DNA from: Carnegiea gigantea
Lineage: Eukaryota > Streptophyta > Magnoliopsida > Caryophyllales > Cactaceae
NCBI GenBank assembly: GCA_029747015.1
Contig: JAKOGI010002201.1
Coordinates: 62,001-126,000 of the forward strand
DNA length: 64,000 nt
Reading direction: 5' to 3'
Under the pieces are notes generated by a model. It was not told the origin of the DNA, did not search any database, and was given only the letters and a program-made list of their open reading frames with translations. Both the position numbers and the translations under genes were made by a program. Shown here piece by piece: positions 47,640-59,099 of this stretch (its first letter is position 1; the number at the start of each line of letters is the position of its first letter).

Positions 47640-50090
47640 AATTACTTTAGCTAATAAGTTTTGAAAGATTACTGTCAAAAATCTCGATTTAAATTCTATC
47701 AATACCAAGCTTGTGATTTTCTTGTTAAATAAAAATTATATACTGTATTCTCCTATGCAAAAAAATAGCACTTTGTCATACTCATATATAAACATTTAGT
47801 AATTAAGGAAAACAAGCTTTTTTTATGTTAAGCAGGGGTGATAGAAGGTACTATACTGAATTTAAACGCATAAGACTGTCTAAATCTGCAACAAATTGAT
47901 ATGTTTATGTCCAATCGATCAGCATGTGACGGATCTTCAGAGAATTTGGGTCCCAAGAGTTTTTATATCAGGTGTAAATCTTGGTTTGAAAAGTTGAGAC
48001 ATAAATCTGACCCGAGATTTATGTAAGGTCCTGGTAATATTTTTTAAATTTAAAAGTATATTTTGAGGTTGACAAACTCTAACCGCCTACATGATGTATT
48101 TCAATATCTGACAAAGTTAAAAATATAATTGGCATTTGTATTAGGAAATGAATTTAATTTCTCATAAGCTTTGAATTAGTGACCCAAAATCACAAAATTG
48201 GAAATTATAATGCAAGCGAACAACGGATGGACCCGCGATCTGGGTTTGAGTCCTATCTCTACAAATACAAAGGACTAGATTGGATATTGGCTCAGTCCCT
48301 CAGGTGCAAAACAAGTTAAAAGATTTCGAGTCCAAGCAAACCTAGTCCAAACCCAATCCATTGTCATCCCTAGATAAAGAGAGGGGTGAATAAGTAGATA
48401 CACAGCATGGAGAACCCTCTGATCTTTTATTAAGATTCAAATTAACTCACTCTTTCGCTCTTTTGTTTAAAATGATGGAGAATTTTCAATGGCTCATAGA
48501 ACTTTGTTTATTTATTTAATTTTTTTTTTTACTGCTGTGGGTTCAGATAAGCCACTAACTCAATAAAATATAATAGGTGAATGGAATTGAGCATGTTATC
48601 TACTATATTAAAATTTCAATCTTAATAACTAGACTAAGACATCATTCGTTATAAATAGCCTGATATTGATGTAAGACATATGTTCCATTTAAGTCTAGTT
48701 TCAAGTTCAATTTTTTAAGGTTAATATTAATATTAGACATTTGCTCCTTTAGATCTGGTGTCAAGTTCAAATCTTGTCATGAAAGGGTGTCCTAATATTT
48801 TTTTATTTCTATTTTTTTTTGAAATAGTAAACAGGTCAACTCTTTAGGCTTCTATCTTGGTGCAACTTAATCGGTTACAACTGGTTAAGTAAAAGGAAGA
48901 ATACCAAAGCCCACAAAGAGGATGAAAGTTGGAGGGGGGGATCACCAACCTACTACACGCCTCTTTGACGCTCTGTGCTAATAATATTTTTACTTTAATT
49001 AACGCATAACTATACATAAAAATAAACAAAGCAAAAAGAACACCTCCTAATAATCAATCTTAAATTGACTATTTTTTTTTCTAATGAGAAAATTAGACTA
49101 TTGAACTACAGATGACATATCACACCATAATCTAAAATCTTACACATCAATAGGGTCATAAAAACTAGATCTTATCCACTCATAGAAGCCATATATCCAT
49201 CCGTTCAAAAAGTGACCAAACATTTCCACTCATATACGCCCACAAGGCCACTAATTGTCCAAACATATGCTCTGTCACAGTAGCCAAATCACACAATATT
49301 TGCATGATGACTAAGGTTATGGCCTTGTGGGTGAGGCAGGAGGCAAAAGCACACCACAAGGATTGAGACAACTATATCATTGATTCAGATCTATAGACCT
49401 GATGACTTAACACACGTTGAGGTAGATAAATTATTTTTCTTTTTTTTGGAAGAATAGACCATCAAATTATGGGGTGAAATTTAAAAGGTAAAATAAATTG
49501 CTTTATCTGATAATTTTGTTCTATAGATTCGAGACTACCGTATAACATGTGGGATAGGAATAGGGAGGCGGCAATATGAACCGTGTGTTGTGTTGTGCGG
49601 TGATGTGTTGTATGGGCACAATATTTTCACACTAAGAGAGAAGATTCCGAGAAGCAGATCCACAAGAGTTGGGCAGGCGAAGGCTACCATTGCCATTCGT
49701 TTTATCCAGTCAATCTTCAAATTTGTAGGGGGGGTGGTGGATAAGGTACACCCAAAATTGGCCCACCTTCTCGTACGTTATACAGTCAGCATGTTGTGTA
49801 ATGTAACCATTAATGTGTGGTTCTGTGAGCTCATGACAATACTAGGGGCTCCCTTTCAAAGTTCCCCATGCATGATGGTTGTGATTGTTTATCCCACTGT
49901 AGGGTAATTGCGTTATCTATATGTTTGTCCTTTGGCGAGCAACAGTGTAATTGTTAAAAAACAGATGGAATTCACGTAGTGGATATCTTTTATATACTTG
50001 ACAAGTGAGACTGTATTATTGGATCTAAACTACCTCATGATCCTTAATAAGGTTTAGGTTTTTTGGTTGCTAAATTGTAATGTATATGCA
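47640..50090. other. Intergenic stretch without recognised genes
   Basis: AT-rich. A tRNA-like B box (GGGTTTGAGTCCT) near 48244 has no convincing A box. An imperfect inverted repeat (CCCACAAGGCCA near 49248 and GGCCTTGTGGG near 49322) could form a hairpin about 85 bp long. Nothing else was recognised. Confidence 0.45.
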
Positions 50091-50094
50091 TTAA

Positions 50095-50435
50095 GGGTCT
50101 CTTCGTTATGAGCATATTGAACCTACTATATGTTCCAATCTACTCCAACATGTTCCGATCTACTCAAATTTGCTAACTACTAGTCAAATTTGATTCAATA
50201 TGCTCAAATCTGCTATAATCTGCTCAAATCTGCTAATTATTAGTCAAACATGCTCCAATCCACTCACAAATATGCCTCCAAACTGCTCCAATCTGCTAGT
50301 CAAACCTGCTCCAAATTGCTCAAACATGCTCAAACCTACTTTCTACTAGTCAAATATGCTCAAATCTGCTTTAATATCCTCAAACATGCTTTAACTCGCT
50401 AACCGCCCATCCAATATGCTCATAACAAACAGACC
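50095..50435. mobile_element. MITE with 10-bp phased interior (family D), flanked by TTAA
   Basis: The left end GGGTCTCTTCGTTATGAGCA and the right end read inward GGTCTGTTTGTTATGAGCAT give a long terminal inverted repeat running into ATGAGCATATTG. TTAA lies on both sides (50091-50094 and 50436-50439). Nearly the entire 340 bp is a register of 10-mers on the theme TGCTCAAATC (for example TGCTCAAATC, TGCTATAATC, TGCTCAAATC), with a higher-order CTACTAGTCAAA word recurring. The repeated word echoes the terminal ATGAGCA on the other strand. Confidence 0.75.
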
Positions 50436-50439
50436 TTAA

Positions 50440-51060
50440 AACAAACCCAATCAGAATTTGGGTAAGAGCATCAACAATTAACAAGATGGAGCCCTCCCGC
50501 CTCCCCCCCAAAATTTGGACCAAGCTTGAGAAACCAAGGGCCCCGAGATTTGTGGAGAGGTTGTGATTGACCGATGATAGATGACATCGTAATGATACGT
50601 ACGCTTTATTGTATTTCTGGTAATACTTAAGAACATATGTATACCTTGATCCTTCCAGTGGGTAGAATCCTATGTCCTGCATACAGTTTCAGTGCTTAAT
50701 GCACGTTTTCACAACCTAAAGAAGTAGGTCTATATTTATAATGTCATCAATAATCAAAAGTACAACACGTACAGTATTTATGCCCTTACAATAGTGTCTT
50801 TATAGTGAGTACCAACATAGTTCCTCGTCCCTCCTTATTGTATCTTTGTGACATCTCATACACCAAATGAAAAAGATGGCCATTTGCAAGAACTTTGAGG
50901 TATGAACTTGTAAGATTTCATCAAGACTTTTGGATGGAAAATACGCGGATTTTTTAAGGGAGGTGAGTACAAGCAAATATTAAACAATCCTTCTTTCAAG
51001 AGTTCTAACTAAGTGGTCATCAATAATGATACATGGAAGTTTGGGGGAAGCAGATAAATA
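50440..51060. other. Intergenic stretch, possible LINE 3' flank
   Basis: It follows the recognisable end of the LINE RNase H domain, as read on the minus strand, and may include LINE 3' UTR. No gene was recognised. Confidence 0.35.
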
Positions 51061-54000
51061 AAAGATAGCTCTAAACTTAATTAAACATTCTACCTTCGCT
51101 ATTCAGTCATCTGCCATGTTATTTTGACAAAAACCATGTTTAAATAAGGTAACATGAGGTGTGGAAGCAACGCTCAAATATCATATAACAATTTTTAAAT
51201 TATATCATGAATTACTTGGGCAACTAGTCAGTTGTCACCCTCAATTTGGAGGTGACTAAATCACTATCTCTAATACTACTTGAATATCATCATGCATAGC
51301 TGTAATTTCAGATACAAGAATAGGCATCTCAACTTGGTACTTGCTTGGATGAGACGTCCCTGCTAATCTCATAATACATATCCCACTGCTACTCTTGATA
51401 AAGATAAAGTGCCATCGAAGTTGAGTTTGATGAAACTACAAGAAGATCTTGATCTTAGGTATAATATCTAGTTTTCATATCAAATTAAATTTCCAAACCA
51501 ATTAGTCTGGCTGTAGATTATCATGTACTTTCCAAATGGCAATTTTCACCCCAAAAAAAATAGCCATTTTCAGTATGACCCTAACAAAATGTATCCTCCA
51601 TTTAATTTTCATTACTAAGATTGGAACAACAAGCATATGATGTATTGAGTGTGAAGGCAAAACTTGCAAGATATTAAATTCATCCCAGGTTTTTTCTTGT
51701 AAGATGAACTCACGTACCTTAATGTTGGAATTGTTCAAATAGCTAACATCCATATGTAATAGATTAGTTAGACAAGATTCATGGCACCAAGCATGAGACC
51801 AGAATCTGATATCTTTGCCATTACCCAATTGCCATTATATACATGTTGAATGAATTCATGTGTGTGGGGCATGCATTTCCAAACCCAAGGGTTGGACTGT
51901 TTTCGTTTGTAGGAGAAAAAAGCATCAGGAGAACCATATTTGGCTCGTATCTGTTTGACCTAAAAATTATTTGAATTAGTGATAAATTTCCATGAGAGTC
52001 TGGCTACAAAAGTTGTATTAACTGCATCCATTTTTTGCGGACCTAGACCATCGAACTTGTTTGGTCTGCAAATCTTTTCCCAAGCAACAAATGGCAACCT
52101 AGATTCTGTACTAGATTTCTTCTAGGGAAAAGCACAACTGATTCCATCAAGATGATGAGTAATAGAAGTGGGTAACTAAAAACATTAAATGGTATAGGCC
52201 TGTGCCTGGTAACGATTCAAGATTGAATTGAGTCAAAACAATACATCCAGCTTTAGACAACGCAGTAGCTTTCCAGTTGCTTACTTTCGCTATAACTTTA
52301 GAGAAAAGTCTTTGAGAAGAATCAAGGTTAGTTGACCCTGAAAAACAGAACAACCCATATATTTTTCAAGAGACAAGCATCGCTTGCAATCCGAACTTAG
52401 GATGGCTTTTTGGGGTTCTTCGATTCAAGCAGTTTATGTATCTGCAGACGATTTGATCGATCCCGCTCCGGAACAAGGAAACATCCATTTATTTTCTACA
52501 TTCGATTTGAATCGCCGATTTCTATACTAACGAAATTTTGGTCTAGGTTTTGCCTAAAACATTTTATGTGCGTATCGATAAAAAAATTCCTCCCTTCACC
52601 ACCACCATGGGGCCTTTATCGCGTGGAGGAGAAATTGAACTATTTGGGGGAGCTAGAGTGGGTTAAACAGTACTCCCTTCACCACCACCAGGCCCGGGCA
52701 ATTGTTTCTTAAAAAAAACAGTTTGAGAAGGTTCAATTGTCTGAAATGAAATTACAGATTCAGGAGCAAGAGATTCAATTAACCGAGACTTAGAAGCTGA
52801 AATTTCTTGATTATGAGTTCCCTCTTGATTCAGTGTTGAGGAATATTAAAAATTCCTACAACTCGTTGCTTGACCAAGTAAGGGAATCTGCTCTGACCCA
52901 CCACCCTGGTAGGAATGGTTCGATGTTTTGTCTCCACTTATAAATAGTTAAATAATGCCTAAAGTTGAAGTATTCGTGGAAAACACAATGGACAACGGCA
53001 GATTTATGAAAGTTCACTAACAACCCAGATTGCTGGCAAAAAGAATCCAGAATGCCAGCTTTAGAAGTGGTTTCATAGAAGAGAAGACTATCATCTGTAA
53101 AAAGGAGACATGAAATTTTTCAGCTTGTAGAGCTATTTTTATTCCAATTCCAGATTTTGGATCCGAAGTGGAACAGTGAAGTTGTTGAGCAAGAATATTC
53201 ATACAAAGGATAAATAAATACGGAGATAGGTCTCCTTGTTGGAGGCCCCTAGTCAGTTCACAAGATTCACTAGGTTCATTATTAACAATTATGGAGCAGG
53301 ACACCGCAAAGACACACTCTTTAATCCAATTAATCCAAATATGATGAAATCTCATCCTGTGAAGACAATGGAAATGAAAATCCCACTCGTTCAAGACGAT
53401 TATAGGCTTTTTCCATGTCAAATTTAACAACTATATAACCTTTTTTGACCTTTTGTATGATGAAACTTATTCATAATCTCACGCGCTAGTAAAATATTAT
53501 CATGGACAGCCCTATGAGGGACAAAGACACTTTGAATAGGCTGGATAGTACATTCCAATACAGGGCACAGTATGTTGATCATAATTTTGGCAATAATTTT
53601 ATAGAATGTATGGCATAAACTAATAGGTCGAAAAGTAATTCGGAATTTTAGGATTATCTACCTTTGCAATAAGGACAATTAAGGATTAACTAAATTCGAG
53701 CGAAAAAAATCTTCAATAGCCAAACAAATTTGGTCTTTCAATAGAGCCTGATACTTTTGAAAAAAGAAGTTCCAAAACCATCAGGAGCAGGTGCTTGGTA
53801 AGGGTTCATTTGAAAAATAGCCATTTGAATCTCATTGTCCGTTATTGGTTTAACAAGATCCAACTTTTCCTCTGAAGTGCCTGTATTTAGAGCGGTGGTA
53901 GAGGTAAGGTGGTTATGACAAGTATGAGTCAAGGATAGACGTCTGGAAAAATCCAAAATAAAGTTTTATTAATTCGATATCTTCAAGCTAGAGCCCAGTC

Positions 54001-54333
54001 TCATTTTTGATGCGAAGAACAAAGCACCGTGCATTTTTATCACCATCAATCAACCATTTTTTCCGGTGCATAGTTATCCCAATATCTCTGATTGAAAAGT
54101 ATTAGCTTTTCTCCTTGCTTGATCAATCTATTATGCCAGTTGTTAAGTCGTAGATTATCATGAGCCTGTAAACGGCGATCTTCAATATATTGCAATTTTG
54201 AGGTATTTTTCTCAATTTGAACCCGATAACTTGCACAAGAAATGGAGCTCCAAAATTTCAAATCTTTTTTGACGGGCTTTAGGCGTTGAGCCACACGAAA
54301 CATAAGGGAGAACCAGAGACAAAAAGGCTCCAC
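51061..54333 (-). pseudogene. LINE (L1-type non-LTR retrotransposon) ORF2 pseudogene
   Basis: Minus-strand remnants appear in LINE order despite many stops and shifts. A linker region (about 54333-54000) is followed by the pre-RT motif MNPYQAPAPDGFG (near 53800, cf. 'K..GPDG'). RT follows: GLQQGDLSPYLFILCMN (near 53220), then in another frame FTDDSLLF (near 53080, replacing the catalytic FADD). Next are SNWKA..LSKAGCIVLTQ (near 52260), GNGKDIRFWSHAWC (near 51820, reverse-transcriptase-associated zinc region), and an RNase H-like end (LKLNFDGTLSL near 51415). A chloroplast-derived mosaic interrupts it at about 52386-52910. The endonuclease part was not recognised, so the copy is also 5'-truncated. 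Confidence 0.8.
52425..52676 (+). other. Plastid-DNA mosaic (NUPT) with two atpB pieces, inside the LINE
   Basis: 52425-52475 translates as SSIQAVYVSADDLIDPAP, matching the plastid ATP synthase beta segment IQAVYVPADDLTDPAP. 52613-52672 matches the Walker A region of atpB at the nucleotide level (TATCGCGTGGAGGAGAAATT and AACTATTTGGGGGAGCTAGA), with a one-base shift inside GVGKT. In atpB the Walker A piece precedes the other one, so here the order is reversed. The sequence between and after them was not identified. The second piece is bracketed by the direct repeat CTCCCTTCACCACCACCA (about 52592 and 52675). Confidence 0.65.
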
Positions 54334-54339
54334 TTTTGT

Positions 54340-55670
54340 TCAACAATCGTATGAATTGCAGATTGACATTTGACTGGACATTATGTTCCTTTTCTTTTGT
54401 TTTTTTGTAATAAATTTACAAAAAGACCCAATGAGTTAGCCATAGATGAATGCCCCACTGATGCCAAATTAAATTGGACGTGAGGTGACGGTGCCTATGG
54501 AATAGAACCACGTCCTAAGCAAAGAGAAAAGCCAGACAACTCAAAGACCCAATGAGAAAGCGATGATGATATCACATCATGCAATTCTATCATCAAACTC
54601 CAATAATGCACCTCCTTTGTGCTCAATCATAAACCAAACTCCAATCACCTACACATAACCTTACTTATCCTAATAAAGTAGACCCACTTAATTGATGTCT
54701 TAGCTTTTGCCAATTGTATTTGTGGCTAACAAATATTACAAAGAACAATCAATCATACATCGCCACGAATGTAACGATATATGTGCTGCTGTTCGTTCGA
54801 TCTCCTATGTGATAGGTAAATTTTATTCTTTTTTGAGAGAAAATAAGATGCAAAAATTGACCTAGATGAGATTGAAATATAAATCATTAAGAACAATTTT
54901 TGCAAAAGATTTATCAATCGAGACAATTAATGTCTACTCTTTTTATTAATTAAATAGATATAGCCACTAACCCACATTATCGGTATTATTATACTATTAT
55001 GTTATGTTGATTAGTTCTTCAAATAATTATCATCATTGTTTTATTTTATTTTTGAATTAGGGACTTGGCTAGTGAGCCTGCAAAAGAACTGACATATGGC
55101 CATGGATCACCTCAAATCAAAGGTCAAATAAAATAGTACTCACTTTGTAATTCAATTATAAAACTAAATTAACAATTAACAATTACGTATATCATACAAC
55201 ACAAAAAGCAAAGCAATTAAGTAGACAATATGTGACATGCCTAATGCAATGTAAATTTTACCTCATTGCGTTACTCTTATCATATCAAACTATTTGTGTT
55301 ACTATATAAATAAAAATGTAAATATATCTACAGGTATAAGCATATCAATTACGCTAGTAATGTATACACGTACAAAAAGTACTTAAAAAACATTTCAAAC
55401 TTGCTACGGGTTGAAAAAATCAGTTGAAAATTCCCTCTACGACTTTGTTGTGTAGCTCACATGTAATCTATTGTAAATACAATGACTACATTTTGGCACT
55501 CGAAAAGAAAAAATAGGAAGACAAAAAAAAAAAGCAAAAAACTAAAATACAAAGCAAAAAAAGATGAAAACAGAAGGAAAATAAACCCAAAAAATCCTAG
55601 ACCCTAAAAAAATCACACATTTGTAATCCAGAACAGTATTTTGCGGATAAATGGAAGACGCTGAATATGA
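54340..55670. other. Intergenic stretch upstream of BAM9
   Basis: AT-rich, with no gene, TIR pair or SINE promoter recognised. It ends at the BAM9 proximal promoter. Confidence 0.5.
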
Positions 55671-55974
55671 CCTCCACGTGTCGTGTTCTTACTGGATGTT
55701 GTGGACCCACAGAACCAAAAGGTGCGTCTCCTCTATAAAAGCCCGCCCATTGTTTACGCTTTTACAACGCGCTTTTTTTCTTTCTTCAAGTCCAATCAAT
55801 CAATCAATCATCGTCGTTTATCTCTCCTGAATCTGACTCCATTGTTATCCGATTCCCTTTTCTTGCTTATCCACTCAACATTGGGGGGTGTTTTGGGTGA
55901 ATAAATTGGGGTAATTCTTAGGGTTTTTTGTGATTGTGTTTGTGGGTCGACGTTTAAAGTTTGAGAGAGTAATC
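55671..55974 (+). promoter_or_regulatory. BAM9 core promoter: G-box/ABRE, TATA box and 5' UTR
   Basis: CACGTGTC (55675-55682) combines a G-box (CACGTG) with the ABRE core ACGTGTC. A TATA box CTATAAAAG lies 55 bp downstream (TATAAAA at 55734-55740), which puts transcription start near 55765-55770, and a leader of about 200 bp ends at the ATG at 55975. G-boxes bind bZIP and bHLH factors (ABF, HY5, PIF), so light, clock or ABA control is plausible but inferred. Confidence 0.7.
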
Positions 55975-57948
55975 ATGGATGTATCAGTGATGATGGGTGG
56001 TTCTCAGTCTCAGCTGAAAGTTGGGATTGGGAGAAATGATGCGAATCTGAGGGATTTTGGGTTAGGGTTTTCCAATTTTGGGAATAATGATAAGATGCTG
56101 AGTTTGAGAAATAGGGTTTGTTTTAGTCAGTCGAGAAATTTGAGGGTTTCTGATGATCATGCCTTTGGATTTACTCTGAGAGCTGCTCACGCCGCTGGTG
56201 CTGTTATTCCTGCTGAGAATGTTTCTGCTGACAGTTCATCATCTGGTGCAAGCTTGGAATCTGTAAGTCCCCTTTTAACGAATTTGCTTTCCAAAATTGG
56301 CTTTTTTTATATTTTAATTATAGGTATTTTGGGAAGATTGTATGCTTGCTATTCGAGTGCTTAATCAAGATTTTCGGAAGAATCCTTGAATTTTTTAATT
56401 GTAATTGATTTCCTGCTTTGTGTAATCAATACTAATGATTTTGTTTTGCATAACTGGATTTGTCCCTTTTAGATTGATGGCATCAGAGTATTTGTTGGGT
56501 TGCCCCTTGATGTTGTGTCCGAGGGCAGTAAAGTGAACCATGAGAAAGCCATTAGTGCAGGCCTAAGGGCCTTGAAGCTGATGGGAGTTGATGGTGTGGA
56601 GCTTCCTGTTTGGTGGGGAATCGCGCAGAAGGAAGCTATGGGAAAATACGACTGGTCTGGGTACCTTGCAGTTGCTGAGTTAGTTCAGAAGATGGGTCTA
56701 AAGCTGCACGCATCACTCTGTTTTCATGCGTCTTCGAAACCAAAGATACCACTCCCTGGGTGGGTATCTCGAGTAGGGGAAGCTGATCCCAGTATATTCT
56801 TCACAGATCGTTCAGGGCGGCAGTTCAAAGATTGCCTGTCATTAGCTGTTGATGATTTGCCCATCTTCGATGGGAAATCTCCGATCCAAGTATACCACGA
56901 ATTCTGCCAGAGCTTTAAGTCATCTTTTGCAGGCTTCATGGGATCGACAATCACGGTATGTATGACTTCTCCTTTTCTTTTGTAGTTAGTTAAGAGTCAA
57001 TAAGACTTTATGTAAGTGATCTTGGTGCTGAACTTTTGGCATTCTTCTCGTCTTCTGCAGGGAATCACAATTGGGCTCGGACCTGATGGTGAGCTTCGTT
57101 ACCCTTCAAGTCATCTTGCAGCAAAACCCAATGACAACCCTGGGGTGGGAGAGTTCCAGTGCTATGATAAATACATGCTTGGTCAGCTCAAGCAGCACGC
57201 TGATGAGACAGGTAACCCACTATGGGGATTGGGTGGACCTCATGATGTTCCAAATTATGACCAGCGTCCCTCTGTGAATACCTTCTTCAAAGAAGAAGGT
57301 GGATCTTGGGAGACGGCTTATGGCGACTTCTTTCTTTCATGGTACTCGAGCCAGCTCATTGCTCATGGGAACCGGATTCTTTCCCACGCTTCATCCACTT
57401 TCCGTGACAACCCAGTTACAATTTCTGGAAAACTTCCCCTGGCGTATTCGTGGTATAAGACTCGGTCCCACCCTTCTGAGCTGACGGCTGGATTTTACAA
57501 CACTGCTAATAGAAATGGTTATGAAGCAGTGGTTGAGATGTTTGCCAAGAATTCATGCAGGATCACACTGCCAGGACTGGACTTGTTAGATGCGGACCAG
57601 CCAAATGGATCAAGCCCCCAGTCGTTATTGGCACAAATTAAAGGGACTTGTAGAAAGCACGGTGTTCGTGTTTCTGGCCAGAACTTATCAGTCTCTGGAG
57701 TCACTGCTGGCTTTGAAGAGATGAAGAAAAATCTGTCTGAGGACAATGGGGTGGTGGATTTGTTCATGTATCAGAGAATGGGAGCCGATTTCTTCTCCCC
57801 AAAGCACTTCCCCTTGTTCACAGGATTCATCCGGTCTCTGAACCAGTTGGATTTGGGTGAAGATGATATGCCACAGGGTAAGGGAGCCATGAAATCTATA
57901 CAAGCAAAGTTGGAAGCCCAGGCTAGTCTCCAAATGCAGGTAGCATAA
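55975..57948 (+). CDS. BAM9: Beta-amylase-like protein, chloroplastic, probably non-catalytic (BAM9/BMY3-like), 552 aa
   Basis: Exons 55975-56262, 56473-56955 and 57061-57948 join in phase 0 to give 552 aa, close to Arabidopsis BAM9 (At5g18670). The first 75 or so residues look like a plastid transit peptide. The glycoside hydrolase 14 (beta/alpha)8 barrel begins near residue 100 (VFVGLPLDVVSEGSKVNHEK). The first catalytic Glu is kept (GPDGELRYP, Glu268). The second is Asp431, in LPGLDLLDADQP where active enzymes have a Glu in CLEMRDSEQ, and the flexible-loop GGNVGD is replaced by a shorter ASSKPK segment. Both changes are typical of non-catalytic BAM9. Active beta-amylases release maltose from starch; BAM9 more likely modulates starch breakdown. 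The upstream in-frame sequence lacks a better start; ATG 55975 begins the conserved MDVSVMMG. Confidence 0.93.
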
Positions 57949-58662
57949 TTGGCTTGGTTGTAGAAGAGCATTTCGTGTGAATATAAGATGTTTGAAGAGT
58001 CATCCTAATATTACTCATTCACCGGATTTTTTTTTTTTTTTTTTTTTTTTTGGGTTTTGTATAGGCTGCTATATTTGTGTGCCTAAAGTTTGTCATACGT
58101 TACATTTCTGCCAGCAATGAATTTCAGTATTATGGGCATATGTCTCATTGAAGAACACTCTTCCTTGTTTATGTTCTCATTACTCATTAGTGATGTGCTT
58201 GGAACATGTATGAATATGATGTAGATTTTTTTTTTTTCCAATTTTTCTCAATGCGAATACGTGTACTTACCAATCATATCGTAGACCATAGTTGGTCCTC
58301 ATTCCTCTCCAACGTTTCCCAGACTCATCAGGCTACAGAAGAGATGGCACGAGCTACTGCTTTCCTGCCATTTCTAACGGTAAGATCACGAACAAGACTC
58401 ACCATGCGCCGTGACATTAAGAATCTCTCTTTTGAATGCCAAAACGAAAGTTAACAGAGATTTTGGGGTCCGTGGTTTGTACAATGGAGAATTGAGAGTT
58501 GAGTCATTTTCCACAACGAGATGCCTGCGACCCATATCCATTGCCCTTGAAGTTGCATGGATTCGGGTTTATGCCTCTTCAAGCTTGGAGTAAGCCGACT
58601 CTCGCCATGACTGTATTTGTATGTAAGATGATATCGAATGATGACACCCAATCAAAGCTGCA
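57949..58662. other. BAM9 3' UTR and unassigned sequence
   Basis: Contains a T tract of about 25 (58027-58051), a possible U-rich 3'-UTR element, and then non-coding sequence up to the rDNA fragment. 58260-58660 could not be assigned; the open frames in it are not gene-like. Confidence 0.4.
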
Positions 58663-58885
58663 GGACGCCTCTAACCCTCTCTGGCGCCCCTTTCCAGGGG
58701 ACTTGGGCCCGATCTGCCACAGAGGACGCTTCTCCAGACTACAATTCGGATGGTGAGGCCGCCCGATTTTAAAGCTGGGCTCTTCCCAATTCGCTTGCCC
58801 TTACTAGGGTATCCTTGTAAGTTTCTTTTTCTCCGCTTATTGATATGCTTGAACTCAGTGGGTAGCCCCGCCTGACCTGAGATTG
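58663..58885 (-). rRNA. Degenerate 5' fragment of 26S rRNA (pseudogene)
   Basis: Read on the minus strand it begins AGGTCAGGCGGGGCTACCCA and includes AAGCATATCAATAAGCGGAG, AGAAACTTACAAGGAT, GGGAAGAGCCCAGCTT and GTCCCCTGGAAAGGGGCGCC, the first 220 or so bases of plant 26S rRNA. Scattered C-to-T and G-to-A changes and the abrupt end show it is not functional. Confidence 0.88.
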
Positions 58886-59099
58886 CAACGATTTTGTCCT
58901 TTCAACACCTTAGGGGCCGACGAGCCCTTCCTGACGGCGTGCGTACGCGGCGTGATACAAAGGGTCGTCCACCACCAATCGCCGCCAATCGCCGCCACAG
59001 CTCGTTGCTGCGGGCTTCCATTTAGGCCAACTGCGCCTCAATTGGGGCATGGGAGGCCACCATCCTTCCCTCGACGGGCTGGTGGGAGATGCGATGCAT
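58886..59099 (-). other. ITS2 remnant between degenerate 5.8S and 26S
   Basis: GC-rich spacer of about 210 bp in the place and with the size expected of plant ITS2, containing conserved-looking GAAGCCCGCAGCAACGAGCT and GGACGACCC stretches. Confidence 0.75.

Noticed and set aside
52410..52712. 100-codon plus-strand open frame
   Set aside because: It runs through shuffled atpB pieces in mixed frames inside the LINE; it is not a gene.
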